Below are positions 55,438 through 63,784 of a stretch of 64,000 nt of DNA, one piece after another. The position numbers were made by a program, and so were the translations under genes. Origin of the DNA: [Clostridium] scindens ATCC 35704 (GTDB lineage: Bacteria; Bacillota; Clostridia; Lachnospirales; Lachnospiraceae); NCBI RefSeq assembly GCF_004295125.1, contig NZ_CP036170.1, positions 1,545,501-1,609,500 of the forward strand, in the 5' to 3' direction. Every line of letters starts with the position of its first letter. Positions within the stretch are counted from its first letter, which is position 1. Under the pieces are notes generated by a model. That model was not told where the DNA came from and did no database searches. It saw only the letters and a program-made list of their open reading frames with translations.

Positions 55438-55907
55438 AAACGGGTAAAGGCCTGCCTGATATTGGAATTATCAAGGAATTGGCCGAAGCGCTGCAGGTAT
55501 CTATTGCAGAACTGCTGACAGGAGACGTGGTGAAAAACGAGAACATTTCAGGGAACATGAAGAAAATGAGTTTTTACGTGTGCCCCATCTGCGCGAATGT
55601 GATACAGTCGGTTGGCGAAGGCGCTTTCTGCTGCTGCGGGATCACGCTTCCCAGGCTTGAAGAGGAAGAAAAGGATGATATCCATATGCCGCAGGTGGAA
55701 GTTATGGACGGTGAATTCCATGTATTCCTGGAGCATGAGATGACCAAGGAGCACTACATCTCATTCTTTGCATATGTGACATCCAACTATGCCCAGTTTG
55801 TAAAACTGTATCCCGAGCAGAACGCAGAATGCCGCTTTACCAGACGGGGGCATGGCGCTGTCTATGCTTATTGCAACAGGCACGGGCTATATAAAGTGCT
55901 GGTCTAA
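55438..55907 (+). pseudogene. XRE regulator beheaded at the element boundary
   Basis: The frame picks up in the middle of an HTH at ETGKGLPDIGIIKELAEALQ, without recognition helix or start codon. A linker and a C-terminal domain follow with zinc-like cysteines (SFYVCPICANVIQS, GAFCCCGITLPRLE) and a desulfoferrodoxin-like end (HEMTKEHYISFFAYVTSNYA, YAYCNRHGLYKVLV). The lost N-terminus coincides with the right border of the conjugative element, so the element probably inserted here or a deletion from inside it ran into this gene. Confidence 0.75.
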
Positions 55908-55916
55908 TGTGTCTAT

Positions 55917-55952
55917 AAGGCATCCGGAGGGACATTCCGGATGCCTTTTCGT
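55917..55952 (+). terminator. Strong rho-independent terminator
   Basis: AAGGCATCCGGA and TCCGGATGCCTT are perfect 12-bp arms around seven bases, followed by TTTTC. Confidence 0.88.
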
Positions 55953-56086
55953 TATAGATGGCGAATAGCAAAATTTATTTTTATACGAATCGTAAATTAT
56001 GATAGAATAAAAGTAGAAATGATAGATTTTGCATCGTTTTCTGAACACTATTGGCAGTTAGGGATCTTAGAATGGAGATGCACCCT

Positions 56087-56566
56087 ATGAAAAAGATGAA
56101 AATGGAATATAAGAAGGCTATGGCAAATGATACGGGAAGGATCGTAAGCCTGGTACATCATACGATCATGACGGTCTATCCCCAGTATTATCCGGAAAAA
56201 GTGGTGGATTTTTTCTGCGGCCTTCACTGTGAGAAAAACATCAGGCGAGATGTGGAAAAGGGCAATGTTGGCATCGTATATTCCGGAGAACGGCTGGCGG
56301 GTACGGGCAGTTTTGACAGAAATCATATCACAAGGGTGTATGTGGCTCCTGAATTTCAAAGACAGGGATACGGCAGTTTTATCATGGAGCAGCTGGAGGA
56401 GCGGATCGGCCAGTATCATGATGAGATTATTCTGGATACCTCGCTTCCGGCAAGCACAATGTACGAAAGGCGCGGATACAAAACACTGAGGCATGAACGT
56501 ATAGACGTTGGCGGCGGGGTTATGCTAGTCTATGAGGTTATGAAAAAAGAGTGCAAGGAAAGATAG
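56087..56566 (+). CDS. GNAT-family N-acetyltransferase
   Basis: 159 residues from MKKMKMEYKKAMANDTGRIV; GGAG lies about nine bases before. Acetyl-CoA motif A is VYVAPEFQRQGYGSFIMEQL, and STMYERRGYKTLRHE is motif B. A short frame upstream (ATG 56072) is possible. Substrate unknown. Confidence 0.88.
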   Translation: MKKMKMEYKKAMANDTGRIVSLVHHTIMTVYPQYYPEKVVDFFCGLHCEKNIRRDVEKGNVGIVYSGERLAGTGSFDRNHITRVYVAPEFQRQGYGSFIMEQLEERIGQYHDEIILDTSLPASTMYERRGYKTLRHERIDVGGGVMLVYEVMKKECKER

Positions 56567-56588
56567 GTGATTCAAGGAGGAGACTAAA

Positions 56589-57461
56589 ATGTCCCAGGAT
56601 AGAACCTACATCTGCATAGATTTGAAATCTTTCTATGCTTCCGTGGAGTGCCGGGAGCGCGGGCTGGATCCGCTGATGACGAATCTTGTGGTCGCCGATC
56701 ATATCGGAATCCTGGAAGAAGAGTCCTACAAAAGAACCTTGTGGAGCCATAGGCCCCTGACGGATTTCTGGAGAGTCGGATCCGGCATTGCCAGGCGCTT
56801 GGAGAGTGCAGGAATCTACACGATGGAGGACATTGCAAAAGCGGATGAGGATATGCTGTACCGCATGTTCGGCATAGACGCGGAATTGCTGATCGACCAT
56901 GCCTGGGGAAGGGAAACGACGACCATAGCCGACATCAAAGCCTACAGGCCCAAGGAAAATTCTATTTCAAGCAGCCAGGTGCTGGGATGCGACTATGACT
57001 TTGAGGGTGGAAGGCTGATCGCAAAGGAAATGGCGGATCTGCTCTGCCTGAAACTGGTGGAGAAAGGGCTGGTTACAGACCCTATTTCTTTATATGTAGG
57101 ATACTCCAGACGCCTGCAGAAGAAGTCCGCCCATGGGACTATCACCATGCCCGTAACTACAAGTTCCGCGAAAAAGATCATGGGCTATACCCAAGAACTA
57201 TTCGAGCAGATCGTCGACAGGAATGCGCCAATCCACAGAGTGACGCTGGCATTTAACCGCGTGGTGGATGAGATGTACCAGCAGTATGATTTGTTTACCG
57301 ACCCTGCGGAGATAGAAAGAGAGCATAAGATACAGAAAACCATGCTTGAGATCAAAGAGAAGTTTGGGAAAAATGCAATCCTTAAGGGAATGAATCTGGA
57401 AAAGGGTGCAACCACGAAAGAACGCAACAGGCAGATCGGAGGACACAAAAGTGGAGAATAA
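56589..57461 (+). pseudogene. Y-family DNA polymerase with the catalytic palm deleted
   Basis: 290 residues. It starts as a normal UmuC/DinB-type polymerase (YICIDLKSFYASVECRERGL, MTNLVVAD) but jumps straight to HIGILEEESYKRTLWSHRPL, the segment after the palm. The remainder is complete: thumb/HhH (FWRVGSGIARRLESAGIYTM), little finger and the end NRQIGGHKSGE. About 150-200 residues, including the second set of catalytic carboxylates (SxDE), are missing in frame. A full-length relative has about 480 residues. The frame is intact, so a protein may be made, but it cannot polymerise DNA. Confidence 0.85.
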
Positions 57462-57462
57462 A

Positions 57463-57736
57463 ATGAGCCGGGAAGACCGGGCAAAACAGTTTATGCCGTT
57501 TGCCGCATTAAAGGGATATCCGGAGGCGCTGCGCAAGAAGGAAAAGGAAGCTCTGCCAGGTGCGAAAAAATGACAGGGTGACGGTGGTTTATTTTTGCAA
57601 GGATGAATATCTGAAACTGACGGGAATGGTTACAAGGATAGATGAGACGGCCAGAGTGCTGAAGATTGTCAATACGAAGATTGCGTTTGAGGATATCTAT
57701 GAATTGATCTGTGAAGAGAGGGCGACCGGAATATAA
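57463..57736 (+). pseudogene. YolD-like protein, frameshifted
   Basis: MSREDRAKQFMPFAALKGYP then EALRKKEKEAL is the standard YolD start; the frame ends soon after. In another frame NDRVTVVYFCKDEYLKLTGM then VTRIDETARVLKIVNTKIAF continues to 57736. Some residues around the break are lost. YolD proteins are usually encoded after Y-family polymerases, as here; both partners are damaged. Confidence 0.75.
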
Positions 57737-57744
57737 GGCGGCAT

Positions 57745-58023
57745 ATGCATTTAAAGAAGTTGGAACAGGATTTTTCTGTCTGCAAGGTAGAGGATCTGTC
57801 AAAGGTGAATCTGGATAGCGAATTCTGCTTTATTGGAAAGACGGATGAGGAAAGATCGGTCGTATGCGTAACGACGGACATCCCCTGTAATGTCGTAGAG
57901 AGGGAGGATGGCTGGAAAGCCTTTCGGATAGAGGGAACCAATACGGACTATATCCTGACCAAGTCAGATAATTATGACAGAGCCATAGAAGTGCTTGAAC
58001 AGGCAGGATACCAGTTTATATAG
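57745..58023 (+). pseudogene. ACT-domain protein with in-frame internal deletion
   Basis: 92 residues. MHLKKLEQDFSVCKVEDLSK, EFCFIGKTDEERSVVCVTTD and DGWKAFRIEGT are the normal first half of the ACT_7 type (about 120-130 residues). The next residues are already NTDYILTKSDNYDRAIEVLE, so the central strand-helix-strand (about 28 residues, including the ligand loop) is missing. The frame is kept, so a shortened protein may exist. Confidence 0.7.
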
Positions 58024-58062
58024 ACGGGAGAGACAGAATGATCAGGAACGGAGGTGATTTCC

Positions 58063-58776
58063 ATGTCCATGTGGAATCCCTGGCGGGGCTGCCACAGGCA
58101 TAGCGAAGGGTGCAGATATTGTTATATCCATAAGGGGGATAAGAGGAAAGGGATTGATACCGGGCAGGTGGTGCGTACGGAGAAATTCTATGCGCCTGTG
58201 GAAAAGACCAAGTCCGGCATCTATAAGATGAAGCCTGGGCAGACGGTGTATCTGTGCTTTTCTTCGGACTTCCTGGTGGAGGACGCGGATCCCTGGCGCA
58301 AGGAGTGCTGGGAGATGATGCGGGAAAGGCAGGATCTGCAATTTCTCTTCCTGACAAAGCGGATCGAGCGGTTTGCGGCCTGTATGCCCGCTGACTGGGG
58401 CGACGGGTATGAGAATGTAACGGTGGGATGTACCGTTGAAAATCAGGAGATGGCAGACTATCGGCTTGCGATTTTCCAGGAACTGCCGCTTAAGCATAAG
58501 AATATTATCTGCCAGCCTTTGATTGAGGCGATCGATATCAGGAAATATCTGGATGGAGTGGAATTGACGGTAGTAGGAGGAGAATCCGACAAAAATGCCC
58601 GGCCCCTTTCCTATGAATGGGTACTATCCATCCGGCAGCAGTGTATCAGTCAGAACTGCGCGTTTGAATTCCGACAGTGCGGCACTCATTTTATAAAAGA
58701 TGGAAAACAATATATGCTTAAGGTAAAGGATTTGGGAAGCCAGGCGAGGAAGGCGAATATTAATTGGAAGGGATGA
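58063..58776 (+). CDS. DUF5131 (Gp37/Gp68-like) protein
   Basis: 237 residues from ATG 58063, six bases after GGAGGTG. It starts MSMWNPWRGCHRHSEGCRYC; the cluster C-x7-C-x2-C, with FLTKRIERF, VTVGCTVENQEM and VVGGESDKNARPLSYEWV, is typical of DUF5131 proteins, first known from phages and related to radical-SAM folds. The family's activity is not established. The gene looks complete. Confidence 0.85.
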   Translation: MSMWNPWRGCHRHSEGCRYCYIHKGDKRKGIDTGQVVRTEKFYAPVEKTKSGIYKMKPGQTVYLCFSSDFLVEDADPWRKECWEMMRERQDLQFLFLTKRIERFAACMPADWGDGYENVTVGCTVENQEMADYRLAIFQELPLKHKNIICQPLIEAIDIRKYLDGVELTVVGGESDKNARPLSYEWVLSIRQQCISQNCAFEFRQCGTHFIKDGKQYMLKVKDLGSQARKANINWKG

Positions 58777-58782
58777 TGAGAT

Positions 58783-59409
58783 ATGAGTAATAAGTATGAA
58801 CTGATCGACGAAAAGAACTGGAAGCGCGCTATGCATTGCATGGTATTTAGGGATAGCGTTGAACCGGCATTCTGCGTCACGTTCGAATTGGACATCACGA
58901 AGTTTTTAAGGAAGATAAAAGAGAGCGGGTATTCATTTACCATGGCTATGATCTTTGTTGTGTCAAAGTGCGCCAATGAGATAGAAGAATTTCGCTACCG
59001 TTTTGTTGATGGCCAGGTAGCGCTGTTTGAGAAGATTGATACGGCGTTTACCTACCTTGATCAGGATACGGAATTATTTAAAGTAGTCAATGTGCCTATG
59101 CAGGATATCATGGAGGATTATGTAGAACTGGCAGCCAGGACGGCAAGAGAACAGAAGGAATATTTTACCGGACCGCTTGGAAATGATGTATTCCAGTTCT
59201 CACCCATGCCTTGGGTGTCCTATACGCATATCTCTCATACGAATTCGGGAAAGAAAGATAATGCGACGCCCCTGTTTGACTGGGGAAAATATTTTGAACG
59301 GGATGGAAAGGTGCTTCTTCCATTTTCTGTACAAGCGCATCATTCTTTTGTGGACGGCCTACATGTGGGACGGCTGGCAGAAGCAATCCAGGACTATCTG
59401 GAACAGTAG
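58783..59409 (+). CDS. CatA-like acyltransferase
   Basis: 208 residues, the size of chloramphenicol acetyltransferases. The catalytic motif is HHSFVDGLHVG (HHxxxDG) near the C-terminus, and FSPMPWVSYTHISHTNSG matches the substrate loop region. The family includes many chromosomal proteins that do not act on chloramphenicol, so resistance cannot be inferred. It forms a trimer in the cytosol. It follows the DUF5131 gene by six bases. Confidence 0.85.
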   Translation: MSNKYELIDEKNWKRAMHCMVFRDSVEPAFCVTFELDITKFLRKIKESGYSFTMAMIFVVSKCANEIEEFRYRFVDGQVALFEKIDTAFTYLDQDTELFKVVNVPMQDIMEDYVELAARTAREQKEYFTGPLGNDVFQFSPMPWVSYTHISHTNSGKKDNATPLFDWGKYFERDGKVLLPFSVQAHHSFVDGLHVGRLAEAIQDYLEQ

Positions 59410-59432
59410 AATGTAGAGAGGAGGTAAGAGGG

Positions 59433-59897
59433 ATGTGTAGGGAGTGTTATGCAGATGACAACAGAATCACGCCTCTATTGAATCCGCAGGATTGTCTCAG
59501 GAACCATACCCAGTATATCTGTGGATCCTGCGGCCGCTGCATCTGTATCGAGCAAGACGGCAAGCGAGGGCTTCGGAGGTGGAATTTCCCTTTTAAGACG
59601 CTGGATATTGCAAAACTTTATCTGCGCACTGCGGATTATACTATGAAGAAGCCCTGTGGGATTTATGAGATCACGAATGTAAAAGGCAGAGTCTCTTATA
59701 AGATATTTCCAGGGGAGGAAGAATTGCAGGCTTTTTTGAAAAAGAACAAGGATAAGTCCTGCAACGGCATGGCACCAGTATTCCGACAGAAGGAGTATCA
59801 GGAATTCCCGGGCACGCAGGTGCGCAGGATGACAGAAGAAGAGATCGAAAAGTATATGGATGAACGGCAGGTGGTTGGAACTTGCATGCCGGATTAG
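59433..59897 (+). CDS. Hypothetical protein with N-terminal Cys pairs
   Basis: 154 residues. An N-terminal zinc-ribbon-like part has MCREC and ICGSCGRCICIEQDGKRG. The middle reads NFPFKTLDIAKLYLRTADYT and IYEITNVKGRVSYKIF, and the tail is acidic. GAGGTAAGAGGG precedes the ATG. I do not recognise a named family. Confidence 0.7.
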   Translation: MCRECYADDNRITPLLNPQDCLRNHTQYICGSCGRCICIEQDGKRGLRRWNFPFKTLDIAKLYLRTADYTMKKPCGIYEITNVKGRVSYKIFPGEEELQAFLKKNKDKSCNGMAPVFRQKEYQEFPGTQVRRMTEEEIEKYMDERQVVGTCMPD

Positions 59898-59933
59898 CAG
59901 AACAAGATTAAAAGCAGACAGGAGGATCATACG

Positions 59934-60310
59934 ATGATGAGAGATCCGCAACAGACGATTGGCAATATGGCCGACAAATACAGCACTGCCCTGATCAGTT
60001 ATATAGACGAAGAGAGGTACCCTGTCACAAAGGCAATGCTTAAGCCCAGAGAACGCCGGGGAATTAAGGAGTTCTGGTTCACCACCAATACTTCTTCCAA
60101 CAAAGTCAAATGCTTTCGGAAGAATCCAAAGGCAAGTATTTATTTTGTAGATAAGCGGTACTTCCGCGGCGCCAGTTCAGCTGGCACGGTAGAAGTGCTG
60201 GAAACCCCGGAGGCAAAGGAACGAATCTGGCGTGAAGGGGATACCATGTATTACCCGGAAGGCGTGACGGATCCGGATTACTGCGTGCTCAAATTCATAC
60301 ATACGTTATC
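59934..60310 (+). pseudogene. PPOX-family flavoprotein, C-terminus deleted
   Basis: From ATG 59934 or 59937 the frame has a split-barrel pyridoxamine-phosphate-oxidase-like domain: MADKYSTALISYIDEERYPV, FWFTTNTSSNKVKCFRKNPK, ASIYFVDKRYFRGASSAGTV and TDPDYCVLKF. Homologues end about 20 residues later. Here the sequence runs into the next gene out of frame and stops at 60449. FMN binding may be lost. Confidence 0.7.
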
Positions 60311-60963
60311 TCAGGCATCCCTTAGAGGTAATCAACAAGGGGGTGAATGGGGATACGACCCACGGCGCTTTGAAGCGGCTAAGAAGGATTGTCGCTTATC
60401 CGGAGTACGAAGCGGTAGACACCTATATTGTCGGCATTGGGACGAATGACGTATTGCTGCCGTATCTGACCCGGATATCATGGCTGTGGAAACTACAGAT
60501 GGAGCCAAGATGCAGACGGCTTCAATGCAAGACGGACATGAAGGAGTTTGCCGTTGAGTATGAAAAGTATCTGATACTTCTGGCTGATAGGCAGAAAAAG
60601 ATGATCTTGATAGGAATGCCTTATATTGAGTTGAAAGGCTATCCTCATGAATCGATAAGAATCAGAAATAAGATTATCGGGCGCCTGGCAAAAAAGTATG
60701 AGGTACCATTTATTGATATTTATGCTTTGCAGATGGAATTGGCTTCGCAGCCAGGGGAGTATACGTGGAAGCATAGGAATCTGACCCGCGTGGGCGAAGG
60801 CGTATTTACGGCAGTACTTCCATTTACAAAGGACTGGCTTGGACGGATGAGAGGACTAAAGCTTACGGTGGACGGCGTCCACTATAATACGGAATCAGCC
60901 AAGGCCCTGGCCATGGAGGTACAGAGACATTTGGACAGATTAGTAAAGGAGAGAAATCATTGA
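60305..60963 (+). pseudogene. SGNH/GDSL hydrolase, N-terminus deleted
   Basis: The frame from about 60305 reads EVINKGVNGDTTHGALKRLR (block II with Gly/Asp), then TYIVGIGTNDVLLPYL (block III, GxND) and VDGVHYNTESAKALA (block V, DxxH). The first block with the catalytic Ser (GDS) and about 30 residues are missing; no proper start codon has a ribosome site, the first ATG being 60343. A single deletion joined this gene to the PPOX gene before it. Confidence 0.75.
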
Positions 60964-61471
60964 TCAATCAGAAAGAAATGAACAATATTTATGATAACGA
61001 ACAGTTCTTCGAGCAGTATGCGCAGATGTCGCGCAGCCGTCATGGACTGTCCGGGGCAGGAAAATGGCACCAGTTTAAGGATATGTATCCTGATTTTGGG
61101 CATTGACTTAAGCGAAAAGATGATTCAGGAGGCAGAAGAAAAGAACGCAGATCCTAAGATTCGGTATGAGGTCTGCGGATTAGAAACGTACGGCTATCCA
61201 GCGGACTCCTTCGACTGCGTGATCTCTAATCTGATCCTGCATTATGTCAGGGACCTGGATGAGATCTATGGAAGGGTCTATAGAACCCTGAAGGAAGACG
61301 GCGTATTCCTGGTGAACATCGAGCATCCGACTTTTACGGCGGGGATCAATGAAGACTGGGAATATGATAAGAACGGAAATCCAACATGCTGGCCCATTGA
61401 TAATTATTTTTATCCGGGAGAGCGTACGACTCACTTTGGCCAATGACGCTGCTGGTCAAGGCGGTGAAATA
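60961..61471 (+). pseudogene. Class I SAM methyltransferase with two deletions
   Basis: The start (TTG 60961) reads LINQKEMNNIYDNEQFFEQY, AQMSRSRHGLSGAGKWHQFK and DMYPDFGH, then stops. In another frame ILGIDLSEKMIQEAEEKNAD, DSFDCVISNLILHYVRDLDE and NIEHPTFTAGINEDWEYDKN continue to GERTTHFG and a stop at 61446. MTLLVKAVK, the usual last residues, follows in a third frame to 61471. The SAM-binding glycine loop (normally between PDF and LGID) and about 50 residues near the end are gone. Confidence 0.8.
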
Positions 61472-61498
61472 AAGGCTGGAAGCGATACGGGAGGTGTC

Positions 61499-62791
61499 AT
61501 GAGATATAGTATAAGGCAAATGAAAACTTCGGAGTATCCGCTTCTTGCGGAGTTTTTATATGAAGCAATCTTTGTAAGAGAAGGAGAAGAGCCGGCTCCA
61601 AGGAATATCATAGAAAAGCCGGAACTTCAGGTATATATAAAGGACTTTGGCTCGGATAAGGACGATCACTGTTTCCTGGCACAAGCGGATGGAAAAGTAG
61701 TCGGCGCCGTCTGGGCAAGGAATGTAAAAGGGTACGGAAACATTGACAATACGACTCCTGAGTTTGCGATTTCCTTATATAAGGAATACCGGAGATGTGG
61801 TATTGGAACTGCATTGATGGGCAGGATGCTTGAACACCTGCGGGAAGCCGGTTATGAGAGGATTTCCCTGGCAGTACAAAAGGATAATTATGCCTTAAAG
61901 ATGTATCAGGCAGCAGGCTTTTATGTCGTAGGAGAGAACGAAGAGGAATATATTATGGTGAAGGAACTACGGACTGATTATGAAGCGGATATCCGGGAGA
62001 TATTGTCCCACAGGCATGATAATGGCGCGGATCTGTGGACTACGCCGGACAAGAAACTGTTAAAAGGCGCGCCGTTTACCACGCTGGAGAGCGTGCTTTA
62101 TCTGCGGGAACTGGGCGTTCCCGCAGATGATCCAGTGCTGGAAGATGCGGCGAGCCTGATCTTTAGCACATGGAAAGAGGATGGAAGATTCAAGATCTCT
62201 CCCAGCGGCGGAATCTATCCTTGCCAGACGGCGCTGGCAGCGGTGGCGCTTTGCCATATGGGGTATGCCGCCGACCCGAGGATGCAGAAGACATTCCGGC
62301 ACTTTCTTGATACGCAGCAGCCGGATGGAGGATGGAAGTGTAACAAGTATAGTTTTGGCAGAGGACCTGAGACAGAGCATTCTACGCCCTATACCACGTT
62401 AGAGATACTGGACGCATTCCGCTTTACGGATAGAAAAGAAGCAGGTCCCGCGCTTGATCAGGCGGTAGAGTTTCTGCTAAAGCATTGGCGGATCCGAAAG
62501 CCCATAAGCCCCTGCCATTATGGCATAGGGACGCTGTTTATGCAGATTGAGTATCCGTTCCGCGGATATGGCCTCTTCCACTATGTCTATGTGCTGTCAT
62601 TTTATGAATCTGCGAGAAAGGATGACAGATTTAAGGAAGCGCTGGAAGTATTGGAGTCTAAACTAGCGGACGGGCAGATTGTCGTGGAGCGCGTAGTTCC
62701 TAAACTTGCGAAATTATCTTTTTGTAAGAAGAACAAGCCAAGCAAACTTGCCACGTACCGTTATCAGGAAATATTAAAGAACCTTGAATAG
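61499..62791 (+). CDS. GNAT acetyltransferase fused to terpene-cyclase-like helical domain
   Basis: 430 residues from ATG 61499 behind GGGAGGTG. Residues 1-157 are a complete GNAT (EYRRCGIGTALMGRMLEHLR, NYALKMYQAAGFYVVGENEE, ending YIMVKEL). From about 165 to the end is an alpha/alpha toroid resembling squalene-cyclase / prenyltransferase repeats (HDNGADLWTTPDKKLLKGAP, LDTQQPDGGWKCNKYSFGRG). Usually these are two separate neighbouring genes, so the fusion may come from a small deletion of the stop-start region. Both halves look intact. Confidence 0.8.
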   Translation: MRYSIRQMKTSEYPLLAEFLYEAIFVREGEEPAPRNIIEKPELQVYIKDFGSDKDDHCFLAQADGKVVGAVWARNVKGYGNIDNTTPEFAISLYKEYRRCGIGTALMGRMLEHLREAGYERISLAVQKDNYALKMYQAAGFYVVGENEEEYIMVKELRTDYEADIREILSHRHDNGADLWTTPDKKLLKGAPFTTLESVLYLRELGVPADDPVLEDAASLIFSTWKEDGRFKISPSGGIYPCQTALAAVALCHMGYAADPRMQKTFRHFLDTQQPDGGWKCNKYSFGRGPETEHSTPYTTLEILDAFRFTDRKEAGPALDQAVEFLLKHWRIRKPISPCHYGIGTLFMQIEYPFRGYGLFHYVYVLSFYESARKDDRFKEALEVLESKLADGQIVVERVVPKLAKLSFCKKNKPSKLATYRYQEILKNLE

Positions 62792-62838
62792 CAAAGGCTT
62801 ATGGAAAACGGGAGGAAATAACGGGGAGGTGTTGAAAG

Positions 62839-63180
62839 GTGACGGAGAGAAAAGACGTTATCTCCCACTGTCTGACATATAAGAGCGTCTATGAGGATTA
62901 TCCTTTCCGGGATAAGAATTGGTGCGTGATCCGCCACAGAGAGAATCGGAAGGTATTTGCCTGGATATTTGACAGGGAGGGCTATGTGTGGGTCAATGTA
63001 AAATGTGATCCCCAGTGGAGAGACTTCTGGAGGACGGCCTACGATTCTGTGGTTCCGGCCTACCATTTAAATAAAGCGCACTGGAATTCGATCATTCTGG
63101 ATGGAACGATTCCGGAAAAAGAGATCAGAAGGATGATCGGGGAGAGTTACGACCTGACAAAGAAAGAGAGGAAGGGATAA
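62839..63180 (+). CDS. MmcQ/YjbR-family protein
   Basis: 113 residues with a GTG start after [63 protein letters not shown] and [10 protein letters not shown] match the complete YjbR fold, a small double-wing domain of unclear function, proposed to bind DNA. It is five bases ahead of the next gene. Confidence 0.88.
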   Translation: MTERKDVISHCLTYKSVYEDYPFRDKNWCVIRHRENRKVFAWIFDREGYVWVNVKCDPQWRDFWRTAYDSVVPAYHLNKAHWNSIILDGTIPEKEIRRMIGESYDLTKKERKG

Positions 63181-63184
63181 GAAG

Positions 63185-63784
63185 ATGTATGAATCAAGAT
63201 GCGGGGGTTGCTGCGAAGGCATCCTGGAAACCGAACGTCTATTCCTGCGGCCTTGGAGGGAGTCAGATGCGGAAGAATTATATAAATATGCGAAGGACCC
63301 CGAAGTGGGGCCTATCGCAGGGTGGCCGATACATACCAGCATAGAGGACAGCCGGGAGATAATCAGAACGGTGCTGTCCGCGCCCGGAATCTATGCTGTG
63401 GTATTAAAAGAAACGAACCTGCCGGTGGGAAGTATTGGACTGACGGCAGGGGCTGCCAGCAATATGGATCTAGGACCGGAAGAAGCCGAGATAGGATATT
63501 GGATTGGAGTACCCTACTGGGGACAGGGACTGATTCCAGAGGCTACGAAAGAAATCATGCGGCACGGATTTGAGGATCTAAGGCTTAAGACGATCTGGTG
63601 CGGATATTTTGAAGGCAATGAAAAGTCGAAGCGGGTACAGGAAAAATGCGGATTTCATTCCCATCATATGGAAAAGGACAAACTCTGGCCTCTGATGGAT
63701 GACATTCGGACAGAGTATATTACTTATATAACCAGAGAAGAATGGGAAGAACAAAAAAGACAAGGAGGAGTGACAGGATGCTAG
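63185..63784 (+). CDS. RimJ/RimL-type N-acetyltransferase
   Basis: 199 residues. The start [20 protein letters not shown] is typical of the Acetyltransf_3 group, and [20 protein letters not shown] is the acetyl-CoA region. An N-terminal CGGCC cluster precedes it. The group acetylates protein N-termini or antibiotics; no target can be named here. Confidence 0.88.
   Translation: MYESRCGGCCEGILETERLFLRPWRESDAEELYKYAKDPEVGPIAGWPIHTSIEDSREIIRTVLSAPGIYAVVLKETNLPVGSIGLTAGAASNMDLGPEEAEIGYWIGVPYWGQGLIPEATKEIMRHGFEDLRLKTIWCGYFEGNEKSKRVQEKCGFHSHHMEKDKLWPLMDDIRTEYITYITREEWEEQKRQGGVTGC

Noticed and set aside
50231-55907. Active integrative conjugative element
   Set aside because: The coupling ATPase, PcfB, Maff2 and the recombinase are all broken, and no relaxase or VirB4 is present.
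58783-59409. Chloramphenicol resistance gene
   Set aside because: The HHxxxDG motif places it in the CatA fold, but many chromosomal members have other or unknown substrates; resistance cannot be claimed.
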